A DNA stretch of 64,000 bases from Micromonospora sp. WMMD1102 (GCF_029626265.1 NZ_JARUBN010000001.1:8249001-8313000), one strand, 5' to 3'. Counted from the first letter of the stretch, positions 1 through 7,892 are shown. A program made the numbers and translations. Notes: a model not told the origin generated them from the letters alone.

Positions 1-660
1 CAGTTCGAGGCGCTGCTCTCCGAGCGCGGCATCTCCAACGACGACGTCGTGGTGCTCTACGGCGGCAACAACAACTGGTTCGCCGCCTACGCGTACTGGT
101 ACTTCAAGCTCTACGGCCACGGCGACGTGAAGCTGCTCGACGGCGGCCGCAAGAAGTGGGAGCTGGACGCCCGCCCGCTGGTCACCGAGACCGTCTCCCG
201 CCCCGCCACGCAGTACGTCGCGCAGGAGCCGGACCTGTCGATCCGGGCCTTCCGCGACGAGGCGGTCGCCGCGATCGGCAGCAAGAACCTGGTCGACGTG
301 CGCTCCCCCGACGAGTACGCCGGCCGGCTGCTCGCCCCGGCGCACCTGCCGCAGGAGCAGGCGCAGCGGGCCGGGCACATCCCGACCGCGATCAGTGTGC
401 CGTGGTCGAAGGCGGCGAACGAGGACGGCACCTTCAAGTCCGACGACGAGCTGCGCAGGATCTACGGCGAGGCGGGGCTGGACGGCGGCAGGGACACCAT
501 CGCGTACTGCCGGATCGGCGAGCGCTCCTCGCACACCTGGTTCGTGCTCAAGGAGCTGCTCGGGCACCAGAACGTGAAGAACTACGACGGATCCTGGACC
601 GAGTACGGCTCGCTTGTCGGCGTGCCGGTGGCGCTCGGCGACGAGCCGGGGGAGGCGTGA
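1..660 (+). CDS. Thiosulfate sulfurtransferase (rhodanese), 5' end outside window
   Basis: The frame is open from the first base, so the N-terminus is cut off by the window edge; 219 residues remain. It is a two-domain rhodanese: the inactive first domain is represented by its end ([20 protein letters not shown]) and the second carries [10 protein letters not shown] and the active-site loop [12 protein letters not shown], whose Cys forms the persulfide intermediate in sulfur transfer from thiosulfate to a thiophile such as cyanide. Only about 60 N-terminal residues should be missing relative to the usual 280. The next gene encodes a DUF1416 protein; the same pair is known in mycobacteria (cysA2-sseC1). 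Cytoplasmic sulfur metabolism is inferred from the family. Confidence 0.93.
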   Translation, partial: QFEALLSERGISNDDVVVLYGGNNNWFAAYAYWYFKLYGHGDVKLLDGGRKKWELDARPLVTETVSRPATQYVAQEPDLSIRAFRDEAVAAIGSKNLVDVRSPDEYAGRLLAPAHLPQEQAQRAGHIPTAISVPWSKAANEDGTFKSDDELRRIYGEAGLDGGRDTIAYCRIGERSSHTWFVLKELLGHQNVKNYDGSWTEYGSLVGVPVALGDEPGEA

Positions 661-665
661 GCACC

Positions 666-986
666 ATGACCGCTCCGATCGCCGCCGGCTGCGCGGCACC
701 CGACCAGGCGGCTCCGCTGCCGGCGAGCCTGGACCTGGAGAAGGAAACCGTGATCACCGGGGTCGTCAGCGCCGAGAACGGCGACCCGGTTCCCGGGGCG
801 TACGTCCGGCTGCTCGACTCCACCGGCGAGTTCACCGCCGAGGTGGTCACCTCGCCGGCCGGGCAGTTCCGGTTCTTCGCCGCGCCCGGCACCTGGACGC
901 TGCGGGCGCTCTCCCGGCATGGCAACGGCGACCTCTCGGTCACCGCCGGCCGGGGCATCAACGAGGTGGCCGTCACGGTCGCCTGA
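666..986 (+). CDS. DUF1416 (SseC-like) protein
   Basis: A 106-residue protein with a beta-sandwich pattern (VITGVVSAENGDPVPGAYVR ... GQFRFFAAPGTWTLRALS) resembling carboxypeptidase-regulatory folds; this is the DUF1416 family that follows rhodanese genes in actinobacteria. One Cys lies near the N-terminus (AAGCAAP). The ATG at 666 has GGAGG at 651-655 at a normal distance; a GTG at 657 overlaps the rhodanese stop (GTGA) but sits only one base after that GGAGG, so ATG is preferred. It is co-transcribed with the rhodanese by position. A role in sulfur transfer or thiosulfate handling is inferred only from the partnership. Confidence 0.88.
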   Translation: MTAPIAAGCAAPDQAAPLPASLDLEKETVITGVVSAENGDPVPGAYVRLLDSTGEFTAEVVTSPAGQFRFFAAPGTWTLRALSRHGNGDLSVTAGRGINEVAVTVA

Positions 987-1037
987 CCTTCCGCAAACCA
1001 CCGGCCCCGCCGGCGTCGCCTTCCCGACGCGGGCGGG

Positions 1038-1089
1038 GCCTGCTGCGTCGAGCACCGACAGCGGCCTGCTGCGTCGAGCACCGACAGCG
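1038..1089. repeat. 26-bp perfect tandem duplication
   Basis: Two head-to-tail exact 26-bp copies (1038-1063 and 1064-1089), each starting GCCTGCTGCGTCGAGCACC. They lie in the 218-bp gap between the DUF1416 gene and the ABC transporter operon. No coding sense is apparent. Confidence 0.85.
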
Positions 1090-1165
1090 CGACGAGAGCA
1101 CCGGGCCGGCCGCCCGGATTCCGTCGGCCTCCGCGCCGAGTGAGCCGGGGCACAGGAACTCGGGC

Positions 1166-1186
1166 TTGACCCTGACGCTACGTCAA
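1166..1186. promoter_or_regulatory. Candidate MerR-family operator/promoter of the ABC exporter operon
   Basis: TTGAC at 1166-1170 is mirrored by GTCAA at 1182-1186, and inside it TGACG CTA CGTCA (1173-1185) is a perfect inverted repeat. This resembles the operators of MerR-family regulators that control actinobacterial exporters. It sits 19 bp upstream of the ATP-binding gene (start 1205), and a MerR-family gene is the third gene of the operon, so autoregulation is likely (inference). Confidence 0.6.
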
Positions 1187-1204
1187 CCCCGCACGCTGTT
1201 CGCC

Positions 1205-2002
1205 ATGAGCACCCCGACAACCGACCGGGCCCGTGGGCCCGCGATCCAGGTACGCGGCCTGGAGAAGTCATACAAGGAGCTGCGCGTACTGCGCGGCGTG
1301 GACCTCGACGTGGCGCCGGGCAGCATCTTCGCCCTGCTCGGCTCGAACGGGGCCGGCAAGACCACGCTGGTGAGGATCCTGGCCACGCTGCTGCGCGCCG
1401 ACGCGGGAACGGCCCGGGTCGAGGGCTTCGACGTGGCGAGCCAGGCCGCCGAGGTGCGCGGGGCGATAAGTCTCACCGGGCAGTTCGCGGCGGTCGACGA
1501 GATCCTCACCGGGCGGGAGAACCTCGTCCTGGTCGCCAGGCTGCGGCACCTGAAGGACCCGGGTGCGATCGCGGACGACCTGCTGCGGCGCTTCTCGCTG
1601 ACCGAGGCGGGGGGCCGGCGGGTGGCGACCTACTCCGGTGGCATGCGTCGTCGGCTGGACATCGCGATGAGCCTGATCGGGAGCCCGCCGGTGATCTTCC
1701 TAGACGAGCCGACCACCGGGCTGGACCCGGAGGCGCGGATCGAGGTGTGGCAGGCCGTCCGGCAGCTCGCCGAGGGCGGCACGACCGTGCTGCTCACCAC
1801 GCAATACCTGGAGGAGGCCGAGCAGCTCGCCGACCGGATCGCGATCCTGCACCAGGGCCGGATCATCGTCGACGGCACCCTGGCCCAGCTCAGGGACCTG
1901 CTGCCGCCGGCCAAGGCCGAGTACGTCGAGCGGCAGCCGTCCCTGGAAGAGATCTTCTTCGCGGTCGTCGGGAACACCGGCACCGGCCGGAACGAGAAGT
2001 AG
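1205..2002 (+). CDS. ABC transporter ATP-binding protein (DrrA type)
   Basis: A 265-residue ATPase with Walker A GSNGAGKTT (near residue 48), the ABC signature YSGGMRRRLDIAMSL, Walker B VIFLDEPTTGLDP and the switch region TTQYLEEAEQLADR, which is typical of the daunorubicin-resistance (DrrA) subfamily. It would energise export through the DrrB-like permease that follows 9 bp downstream. The ATG at 1205 is preceded by a poor ribosome site and by the MerR-type operator at 1166-1186. The C-terminal half carries the DrrA tail (RQPSLEEIFFAVVG). The substrate cannot be told; hydrophobic drugs are typical for the family. Confidence 0.95.
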   Translation: MSTPTTDRARGPAIQVRGLEKSYKELRVLRGVDLDVAPGSIFALLGSNGAGKTTLVRILATLLRADAGTARVEGFDVASQAAEVRGAISLTGQFAAVDEILTGRENLVLVARLRHLKDPGAIADDLLRRFSLTEAGGRRVATYSGGMRRRLDIAMSLIGSPPVIFLDEPTTGLDPEARIEVWQAVRQLAEGGTTVLLTTQYLEEAEQLADRIAILHQGRIIVDGTLAQLRDLLPPAKAEYVERQPSLEEIFFAVVGNTGTGRNEK

Positions 2003-2011
2003 AGGACGACG

Positions 2012-2773
2012 ATGACGACACATTTCCTCGCCGACACCGCCGTGCTCACCGGACGGACGATGCGGCACGTCACACGCAGCATGGACACCATCGTCACGAC
2101 CGCGATCACGCCGATCGCCATCATGCTGATGTTCGTCTACGTCTTCGGCGGCGCGATCGACACCGGGCCGGTCTCGTACGTGGACTACATGCTCCCGGGC
2201 ATCCTGCTGATCACCATCGCGTCCGGCATCTCCTACACCGCGTTCCGCCTCTTCTCGGACATCAAGGGTGGGATCTTCGAGCGGTTCCAGTCGATGCCGA
2301 TCGCGCGCTCGGGCGTGCTCTGGGCGCACGTCCTGACCTCGCTGCTGGCCAACGTGATCTCCCTGGTGCTCGTGGTCGGTGTCGCCCTGTTGATGGGCTT
2401 CCGCTCGGGCGCCGGCGTGCTGGCCTGGCTCGCGGTCGCCGGCATCCTGATCCTGTTCACCCTGGCGTTGACCTGGCTCGCCGTGATCCCCGGTCTCACC
2501 GCACAGTCCGTGGAGGGCGCGAGCGCGTTCTCGTACCCGCTGATCTTCCTGCCGTTCGTCAGCTCGGCCTTCGTGCCCACCGAGACCATGCCCGGCCCGG
2601 TACGCGCCTTCGCCGAACACCAGCCGGTGACCTCCATCGTCAACACGATCCGGGCCCTGTTCACCGAGCAGCCGGTCGGCAACGACATCTGGACCGCCCT
2701 CGCCTGGTGTGTCGGCATCCTCGTCGTCGCCTACGTGTTCGCGGATATCACCTACCGGCGCAGGATCTCCTGA
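2012..2773 (+). CDS. ABC-2 type transporter permease (DrrB type)
   Basis: A 253-residue integral membrane protein with six hydrophobic stretches, among them TIVTTAITPIAIMLMFVYVF, MLPGILLITIASGISYTAF and ILVVAYVFADITYRR. The loop with an E-x-E/ERFQSMP motif (KGGIFERFQSMPIARS) is characteristic of DrrB-like ABC-2 permeases. It pairs with the ATPase gene immediately upstream (9-bp gap, AGAGGACGACG providing a ribosome site) to form an efflux pump in the cytoplasmic membrane. The MerR regulator starts 30 bp downstream, so the three genes form one operon. Confidence 0.95.
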   Translation: MTTHFLADTAVLTGRTMRHVTRSMDTIVTTAITPIAIMLMFVYVFGGAIDTGPVSYVDYMLPGILLITIASGISYTAFRLFSDIKGGIFERFQSMPIARSGVLWAHVLTSLLANVISLVLVVGVALLMGFRSGAGVLAWLAVAGILILFTLALTWLAVIPGLTAQSVEGASAFSYPLIFLPFVSSAFVPTETMPGPVRAFAEHQPVTSIVNTIRALFTEQPVGNDIWTALAWCVGILVVAYVFADITYRRRIS

Positions 2774-2803
2774 GCCGGGGGCGGGTTGGGGCAGGATCAG
2801 AGG

Positions 2804-3592
2804 ATGCTCACGATCGGTCAGCTGGCCGCGTACGCCGGTGTCACGGTGCGGGCGGTGCGGCACTACCACCAGATCGGCCTGCTGCCCGAGCCGGCCCGGG
2901 ACGATTCGGGTTACCGGCGGTACGGCGCGACGGCGGTGGTGGCTCTCATCAAGATCCGCACCCTCGCCAACGCCGGCGTACCGCTGGCCCGGATCGGTCA
3001 GCTGCTCGAAGCCGACGAGCCGAGCTTCGCCGAGGCGGTCGAGCGGATCGACAGCCAGCTGCGTGACGAGATCGAGCGGCTGGAGGCGAGCCGGAAACAG
3101 ATCGCGCAGCTCACCGCCGGGGACAGTCTGATGCTCCCGCCGGAGGTGACCGGCTATCTCGATCGGCTGCGCGAGATGGGGGTGTCGGAGCGGGTCGTGC
3201 GGGGTGAACGGGACGGGTGGATCCTGCTCGGGGCCCGCTGGCCCGATCGCCTCCGCGATTTCATGCCGGGGAAGTTCGCGCTGCTCGACGACCCGCGACA
3301 GGTCCAGCTCTACCGGCTCATCTCGGAGCTCGTCGAGAGCGATCCGTCCGACGTGGCCGCCGAGTCGCGGCTGGCGGAACTCGCCGACCTCATGGCCGGC
3401 CTGTTCGAGCAGGCGTACGCGGCCGGCGAGGCAGATGTCGGCGAGGCGATGGGCGACACTCTGCCGTTCGACCTCATGCACGGACTCGCCGTCGAGACCG
3501 ACCCTCGGGCACGCCGGCTGCTGGAGCTGATGCGTGAGCGCGGCTGGACCGGCTGGACCCGGATGGAGCGGCTGGCTGACCCGCCCGGCTGA
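2804..3592 (+). CDS. MerR family transcriptional regulator
   Basis: The 262-residue protein opens with a classic MerR winged helix-turn-helix: MLTIGQLAAYAGVTVRAVRH, then IGLLPEPARDDSGYRRY, followed by a helical dimerisation region (FAEAVERIDSQLRDEIERLE). The remaining 150 residues form a helical effector domain without a recognisable Cys metal site, so sensing of a drug or other organic ligand is more likely than a metal. The ATG at 2804 is chosen over an in-frame TTG at 2786 because the protein then begins exactly at the family start, with GGGGCAGGA upstream. It likely controls its own operon through the repeat at 1166-1186 (inference). Confidence 0.93.
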   Translation: MLTIGQLAAYAGVTVRAVRHYHQIGLLPEPARDDSGYRRYGATAVVALIKIRTLANAGVPLARIGQLLEADEPSFAEAVERIDSQLRDEIERLEASRKQIAQLTAGDSLMLPPEVTGYLDRLREMGVSERVVRGERDGWILLGARWPDRLRDFMPGKFALLDDPRQVQLYRLISELVESDPSDVAAESRLAELADLMAGLFEQAYAAGEADVGEAMGDTLPFDLMHGLAVETDPRARRLLELMRERGWTGWTRMERLADPPG

Positions 3593-3668
3593 CCCGCTCG
3601 GCTGACTGGCCCGGCCGACCGGCCGGCTGATCCGCCGCGGGCGACCGGGAGGCGGGCCGGACGTGTGG

Positions 3669-3720
3669 TTGAGCGATCGCTCAAACTCGGCTAGCCTGAC
3701 TTTTGAGCGATCGCTCAAAA
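3669..3720. promoter_or_regulatory. Twin palindromic operators embracing a promoter (TetR-type)
   Basis: The 16-bp palindrome TTGAGCGATCGCTCAA occurs at 3669-3684 and again at 3703-3718, the second extended to the perfect 20-mer TTTTGAGCGATCGCTCAAAA (3701-3720). Centres are 34 bp apart. TTGAGC (3669-3674) and TAGCCT (3692-3697) are separated by 17 bp and would make a promoter whose -35 lies in the first palindrome and whose start point falls in the second. The TetR gene at 5714 ends this operon and is the likely repressor. Confidence 0.8.
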
Positions 3721-3742
3721 CGACGTCCTGCGGGGTGGGCGG

Positions 3743-4420
3743 ATGGACGGGCGGGACGAGACGCGAGCAGGCCGGCGGAGCCGGGCGAACTGGATCCTCG
3801 CCGGCCTGATCGCCGGGGTCGGCGTGGTCGCCTTCGTCTTCACCGTACGGGCCGGCCGGGCCGACAGCGCCCTGCTCTTCGTCGGGCTGCCGATGCTGCT
3901 GCTGGTCGGCGGCTTCGAGGGCACCGCGCCCGGGTTCCGGCTCGCGCCGGACCAGTCGGTCGAGACGGTACGGGTGGTCGCGGTCCCGGCCGGTGACCTC
4001 GCCGGCCGGCTGGCCGCCGGCCCCCGACCCACCGGGGTCCGGTCCGTTCCACTGCGGATGCTCGGCGTGCCCGTGCCCAGGCACGTACACGGGACCGGGC
4101 TGGAGGTCGGCGACCGGTGGACCTTCAGCTACCACGGCACGTCGCACGGGCCCGGTGGTCAGCTGGTCGCCGAGGTCGACTCGGTGACGACGGACCGGAT
4201 CGGCTTCCGGTTCGTCGAGGACACCTCGATCACCGGGCGGTGGTTGACCTGGCAGCGGGCCGACCTGCACTGGCAGGCCGTCGACGCCGGGCACAGCGAG
4301 ATCCGGCTGACCGTCGGCTACCAGCGGGGTCTGGACCCCTCCTGGTATTTCGGTCCACTCCAGGACGTCCTGCTGCACGAGGGGACCGGCCACCTGCTCG
4401 ACATGCTCGACCTGCGATGA
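3743..4420 (+). CDS. Membrane-anchored protein of unknown function, SRPBCC-like C-terminus
   Basis: The 225-residue protein has a short basic N-terminus and two adjacent hydrophobic helices (roughly residues 15-32 and 41-57), followed by about 160 soluble residues rich in beta-strand patterns (GDRWTFSYHGTSHGPGGQLV, DRIGFRFVEDTSITGRWLTW) that look vaguely like an SRPBCC/polyketide-cyclase barrel. No catalytic motif is evident. It is the first gene behind the twin palindromes and is followed after 31 bp by the methyltransferase-DCC gene, so the product probably works with that membrane enzyme. The ATG at 3743 has GGGGTGGGCGG upstream. Function unknown. Confidence 0.8.
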   Translation: MDGRDETRAGRRSRANWILAGLIAGVGVVAFVFTVRAGRADSALLFVGLPMLLLVGGFEGTAPGFRLAPDQSVETVRVVAVPAGDLAGRLAAGPRPTGVRSVPLRMLGVPVPRHVHGTGLEVGDRWTFSYHGTSHGPGGQLVAEVDSVTTDRIGFRFVEDTSITGRWLTWQRADLHWQAVDAGHSEIRLTVGYQRGLDPSWYFGPLQDVLLHEGTGHLLDMLDLR

Positions 4421-4451
4421 CGGCGACGGCGACGGCGGTGGCCGGGTGGGC

Positions 4452-5819
4452 ATGACGGCGGCCCGCTACCTGTGCCTGCTGGTTCCCGTGGCGCTGACGC
4501 TGGGCGCCGCCCGGGTGGATCGGGCCCGTAATTCCAGGTTCGCCGCACTGCTCGCCTTCGTCGCTGCGGCGGTCGGGATCGCCGGCCTGACCGAACTGGC
4601 CCGCCGCACCGGCTGGTACGCGTTCGCCCCGGTCGACGGCGCGCTCCGGGACATGCCGGTCGACCTGTGGCTCGGCTGGGCCCTGCTGTGGGGGCCGCTG
4701 CCGGTGCTGCTGCGCCGGACACTGCCGCTGCCGGTGGCGCTCGGCCTGCTCTGCTGGCTCGACGCGGTGGCGATGCCGCAGCTGCGCCCGCTGGTCCAGC
4801 TCGGGCCGTCCTGGCTGGTCGGTGAGGTCGTCGGACTGCTCCTGGTGGCGCTGCCCGCCCAGTTGCTCGGCAGGTGGAGCGCCGACCGGCGCCGGCTGGC
4901 CGCCCGGGTACTGCTGCAACTGGTCGTCTTCACCGCGCTGGTGCTGTGGCTGCTGCCCACTGTGGTCTTCGAGGTCGGCGACGGCTCGTGGGGGCGGGTC
5001 GGCCGCCTGCCGGCGTCCTGGCTGTTCGTGCTGGCCCAGCTCGGCCTGCTGGTGGCCGTACCGGCACTCGCGGCGGTGCGGGAGTTCGCGGTCCGGGGCG
5101 GCGGGACGCCGTACCCGTGGGATCCGCCGCGCCGGCTGGTCACCACCGGCCCGTACGCCTACGTCGGCAAACCGATGCAGCTGAGCACCGTCGGACTGCT
5201 CCTGCTGCTGGCGTTGGCCGCCGGCAGCGGCTGGCTCGCCGCCGCCGCGCTGGCCACCGTGGCGTTCGGGATCAGCGTGGCCGGCCCGCGCGAGCGGCGG
5301 GACCTGGCGAACCGGTACGGGCCGGACTGGCTCCGGTACCGGTCCCAGGTCCGCGAGTGGTTGCCGCGCTGGCGACCGTACCCGTCGGACGGGCCGGCGG
5401 CGCTGCTCTGGCTGGAAGACGACTGCGGACCGTGCGCCGCCGTGGGCGGTTTCCTCAACCGGCGCGGACCGCGCGGGCTCCTCCTCCGCCCGGCCGCGGA
5501 GCACCCGGCCGGACTGCGCCGGGCCCGGTACGCGGGCGGCGACGGCCACCAGGAACGGGGGGTCGCCGCCGTCGCCCGCGCACTGGAGCACGTCACCCTG
5601 GGCTGGGCCTGTCTGGGCTGGTCGCTGCGGTTGCCGGGAGTGGCCTGGCTGGCCCAACTGGTGACCGATGCGATGATCGCACCACCGCACCTGGCCCGGC
5701 CGCGAGGAGAGGGATGTCCGACACCAAGCAGCGACTTCTCGACGGTGCCCTCGCCGCCGTCAGCGCACACGGCATCGCCGGGGTCTCCGCCCGGACCATC
5801 GCCAGCGCCGCCGGGGTGA
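4452..5819 (+). CDS. Isoprenylcysteine methyltransferase-like membrane protein fused to a DCC thiol-disulfide domain
   Basis: The 455-residue protein starts with about eight hydrophobic segments. Residues about 225-310 carry the ICMT/PEMT-type signature: GPYAYVGKPMQLSTVGLL and then GPRERRDLANRYGPDWLRYR, which in the family binds S-adenosylmethionine at the membrane face. From about residue 318 a second module follows with LWLEDDCGPCAAVGGFLN, a CxxC pair at Cys325 and Cys328 typical of the DCC (DUF393) family, and a final hydrophobic stretch. The reading frame continues 106 bp into the TetR gene in another frame, giving a Pro/Ser-rich tail that may be decay. ATG 4452 is preferred to GTG 4446. 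Substrate unknown; lipid or prenyl-thiol methylation is inference. Confidence 0.8.
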   Translation: MTAARYLCLLVPVALTLGAARVDRARNSRFAALLAFVAAAVGIAGLTELARRTGWYAFAPVDGALRDMPVDLWLGWALLWGPLPVLLRRTLPLPVALGLLCWLDAVAMPQLRPLVQLGPSWLVGEVVGLLLVALPAQLLGRWSADRRRLAARVLLQLVVFTALVLWLLPTVVFEVGDGSWGRVGRLPASWLFVLAQLGLLVAVPALAAVREFAVRGGGTPYPWDPPRRLVTTGPYAYVGKPMQLSTVGLLLLLALAAGSGWLAAAALATVAFGISVAGPRERRDLANRYGPDWLRYRSQVREWLPRWRPYPSDGPAALLWLEDDCGPCAAVGGFLNRRGPRGLLLRPAAEHPAGLRRARYAGGDGHQERGVAAVARALEHVTLGWACLGWSLRLPGVAWLAQLVTDAMIAPPHLARPRGEGCPTPSSDFSTVPSPPSAHTASPGSPPGPSPAPPG

Positions 5820-6355
5820 ACCAGGCGCTGGTCTTCTACCACTTCGGCAGCGTGGACGAACTGCTGGCGGCGGCCTGCACGGTCAACACCGCCGCCCGGG
5901 TCCGGGCCTACTCCGCCCGCTTCGCCGAGGTACGCACCCTGCGCGAACTCCTCGACGTCGGCCGTACGCTGCACGAGCGGGAGAAGGAACTCGGGCACGT
6001 CTCGGTGCTCGCGCAACTGCTGGCCGGCGCCCAGACCGACCGGCGGCTCGCCGAGTCGGTCGCCGCCGCCCTGCGGCTCTGGGTCGCCGAGATCGAGACC
6101 GTGCTCCGCCGGCTGCTCACCGGGTCGCCGTTCGCCGAGGTCGCCGACGTCGGCGGGCTGGCCCGGGCGGTCTCCGGGGCGTTCGTCGGGCTCGAACTCT
6201 ACGAGGGCGTGGACGAGGCGGGTGCGGACCAGGCGTTCGCCGCGCTCGAACAGCTCGCCCTGCTGGTCGACGTGGTGGACGAGCTGGGTCCGGTACCCCG
6301 GCGGGCGCTGAAGGCCACGGTCGAGCGCGCGGCCCGGCGTACCCGGGAGTCCTGA
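5714..6355 (+). CDS. TetR family transcriptional regulator
   Basis: The 213-residue protein begins MSDTKQRLLDGALAAVSAHG and shows the TetR helix-turn-helix GVSARTIASAAGVNQALVFY followed by HFGSVDELLAAA, then an all-helical ligand-binding and dimerisation domain. GAGGAGAGGG at 5704-5713 is a strong ribosome site, which fixes the start even though the upstream gene reads on for another 106 bp in a different frame. As last gene of the operon it is the obvious candidate to bind the two palindromes at 3669-3720 and repress the operon. The ligand is unknown. Confidence 0.93.
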   Translation: MSDTKQRLLDGALAAVSAHGIAGVSARTIASAAGVNQALVFYHFGSVDELLAAACTVNTAARVRAYSARFAEVRTLRELLDVGRTLHEREKELGHVSVLAQLLAGAQTDRRLAESVAAALRLWVAEIETVLRRLLTGSPFAEVADVGGLARAVSGAFVGLELYEGVDEAGADQAFAALEQLALLVDVVDELGPVPRRALKATVERAARRTRES

Positions 6356-6443
6356 CCCGGTCCGGGCGCTGGCGGCTTGGGTCCTGTCCTGCCCCGGACC
6401 GGACCGCCCCGGACGGCGCTGGCTGCGGCGGCATGTCCCGAAC

Positions 6444-6478
6444 GCAGACTGTCGAGCTGCCCCGTCCGTGCACCCGCC
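6444..6478. repeat. Dispersed 35-nt repeat, copy A
   Basis: This stretch starts GCAGACTGTCGAGCTGCCCC and ends GTGCACCCGCC. The same 21-nt and 11-nt blocks, with a 3-nt variable centre, occur 36 kb away at 42433-42467. Both copies are intergenic. Confidence 0.7.
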
Positions 6479-6500
6479 GGTGGGCGGTGAGGTAGGGCTG

Positions 6501-6521
6501 GCACTACCTCGCCGGTAGTGC
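6501..6521. promoter_or_regulatory. Inverted repeat upstream of serine hydrolase
   Basis: GCACTACC (6501-6508) is mirrored by GGTAGTGC (6514-6521) with a 5-bp spacer; a further GGTAG lies just upstream at 6491. It is 67 bp before the hydrolase start and may be a repressor operator; no regulator gene lies adjacent. Confidence 0.4.
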
Positions 6522-6587
6522 GGTCTGATCGCGGATTGGCCAGTGAGCTGCAATGACCTTGCCGACGGAAGTCGACAGGATCGATGC

Positions 6588-7892
6588 ATGACGACGACAG
6601 AGCGATTGCCGAGCAGGAAGTCACGCCCGATCCGGATGGCCGCGATCCTGGTGACGGCCGCCGCCGCGCTGACCGCCACCGGTGTCGGCACCGCCGCTGC
6701 CGTGCTGGCCGACGAGCGCCCCGAGGTGACCAGCCCGGCCAGGCCCGGCAATCCCGGCCGGAACGCCGTGATGGAGGACGTCGCCCGCAGCATGATGGCG
6801 GCCGGTCCGCCCGGGTTCGCCTCCCGGATCGGCAAGGACCACCGGGTGAGCCGTACCGCCGCCGGGCTCGCGGACATCGCCACCGAGCGGCCGATGGCCC
6901 CGCGCGACCAGTTCGAGGCGGGCAGCAACACGAAGACCTTCACGGCCGTCCTCGCCCTGCAACTGGTGGACCGGGGACAGCTCAAGCTGGACGCGCCGGT
7001 CGCCCGGTATCTGCCGGGCATCGTCCCGAACGGCCGGAACATCACTGTCCGGATGCTGCTCAACCACACCAGCGGGCTGTACAGCTACACCGCCGACGAG
7101 GAGTTCATGGCCGGCGTGGTGAGCGACCCGCAGCGGGTGTGGACCGACCGGGAACTGCTCGCCGTGGCGTTCGAGCACGAGCCGAACTTCCCGCCGGGCA
7201 AGGACTGGTCCTACTCCAACACCAACTACACCCTGCTCGGGATGATCCTCGAGAAGCTGACCGGCAAGAGCCTGCCGGTACTGGTGCAGCAGCGCATCGC
7301 CGAACCCCTCGGCCTCAGGCACACCTACTACGCCAACCCCCGCGCCGTGCACACCGGACCGGGCTATGCGCACGGCTACGGGGTGCGGCTCGCCGGCCCG
7401 GAGCCGGTCTACGTCGACACGGCCAGCTGGCCGATCGGTGGCTGGGGCGGTGCCGCCGGGGCCGTCATCTCGAACACCGACGACCTGTCCCGGTTCTTCT
7501 CCGCCGTACTCCAGGGCAAGCTCTTCTCGAAGGCGCAGCTCGAGCAGATGAAGACCACCGTCGAGCTGCCGGAGGGCTTCGGCATGAAGGGTGGCTACGG
7601 GCTCGGCCTGATCAGGCTCGACTCGGCCTGCGGCACGGTGTGGGGCCACGGCGGTGACACCCTCGGGCACCACAGCATCGCGCTGGCCACCGCCGACGGC
7701 CGGCGTACGGTGGTCAGCGTCGCCAACGCCGAGCCCATCGACGCCGAGCCGAACGCCCGGTGGGACCACTACTACAAGGTGGCGATGGCCGCGACCGACG
7801 CGTCCGTCTGCGAGACGCTCGACAAGCCGGTGCCGGATTCGGTGCTGGCGGACCTGCACAGCGCGGCACCCGCCCTGGCCACCACGAAGTAG
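6588..7892 (+). CDS. Secreted serine hydrolase (beta-lactamase / D-alanyl-D-alanine carboxypeptidase family)
   Basis: The 434-residue protein has a basic N-terminus and a signal-like hydrophobic segment (residues about 17-41). Penicillin-binding motifs are complete: SxxK as Ser113-Asn-Thr-Lys116 in FEAGSNTKTF, YSN in WSYSNTNYTLLG, and a C-terminal GHGGDTLGHH in place of KTG, as in class C-like esterases and carboxypeptidases (Pfam beta-lactamase, S12). It is exported and could act on cell-wall D-Ala peptides or esters; the exact substrate cannot be called. ATG 6588 is chosen; no strong ribosome site is seen. A perfect 20-bp stem directly downstream ends the transcript. Confidence 0.92.
   Translation: MTTTERLPSRKSRPIRMAAILVTAAAALTATGVGTAAAVLADERPEVTSPARPGNPGRNAVMEDVARSMMAAGPPGFASRIGKDHRVSRTAAGLADIATERPMAPRDQFEAGSNTKTFTAVLALQLVDRGQLKLDAPVARYLPGIVPNGRNITVRMLLNHTSGLYSYTADEEFMAGVVSDPQRVWTDRELLAVAFEHEPNFPPGKDWSYSNTNYTLLGMILEKLTGKSLPVLVQQRIAEPLGLRHTYYANPRAVHTGPGYAHGYGVRLAGPEPVYVDTASWPIGGWGGAAGAVISNTDDLSRFFSAVLQGKLFSKAQLEQMKTTVELPEGFGMKGGYGLGLIRLDSACGTVWGHGGDTLGHHSIALATADGRRTVVSVANAEPIDAEPNARWDHYYKVAMAATDASVCETLDKPVPDSVLADLHSAAPALATTK

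Noticed and set aside
1700..4453. Long minus-strand frame across the exporter and MerR genes
   Set aside because: It crosses three well-supported plus-strand genes and a double operator, so it cannot be coding.
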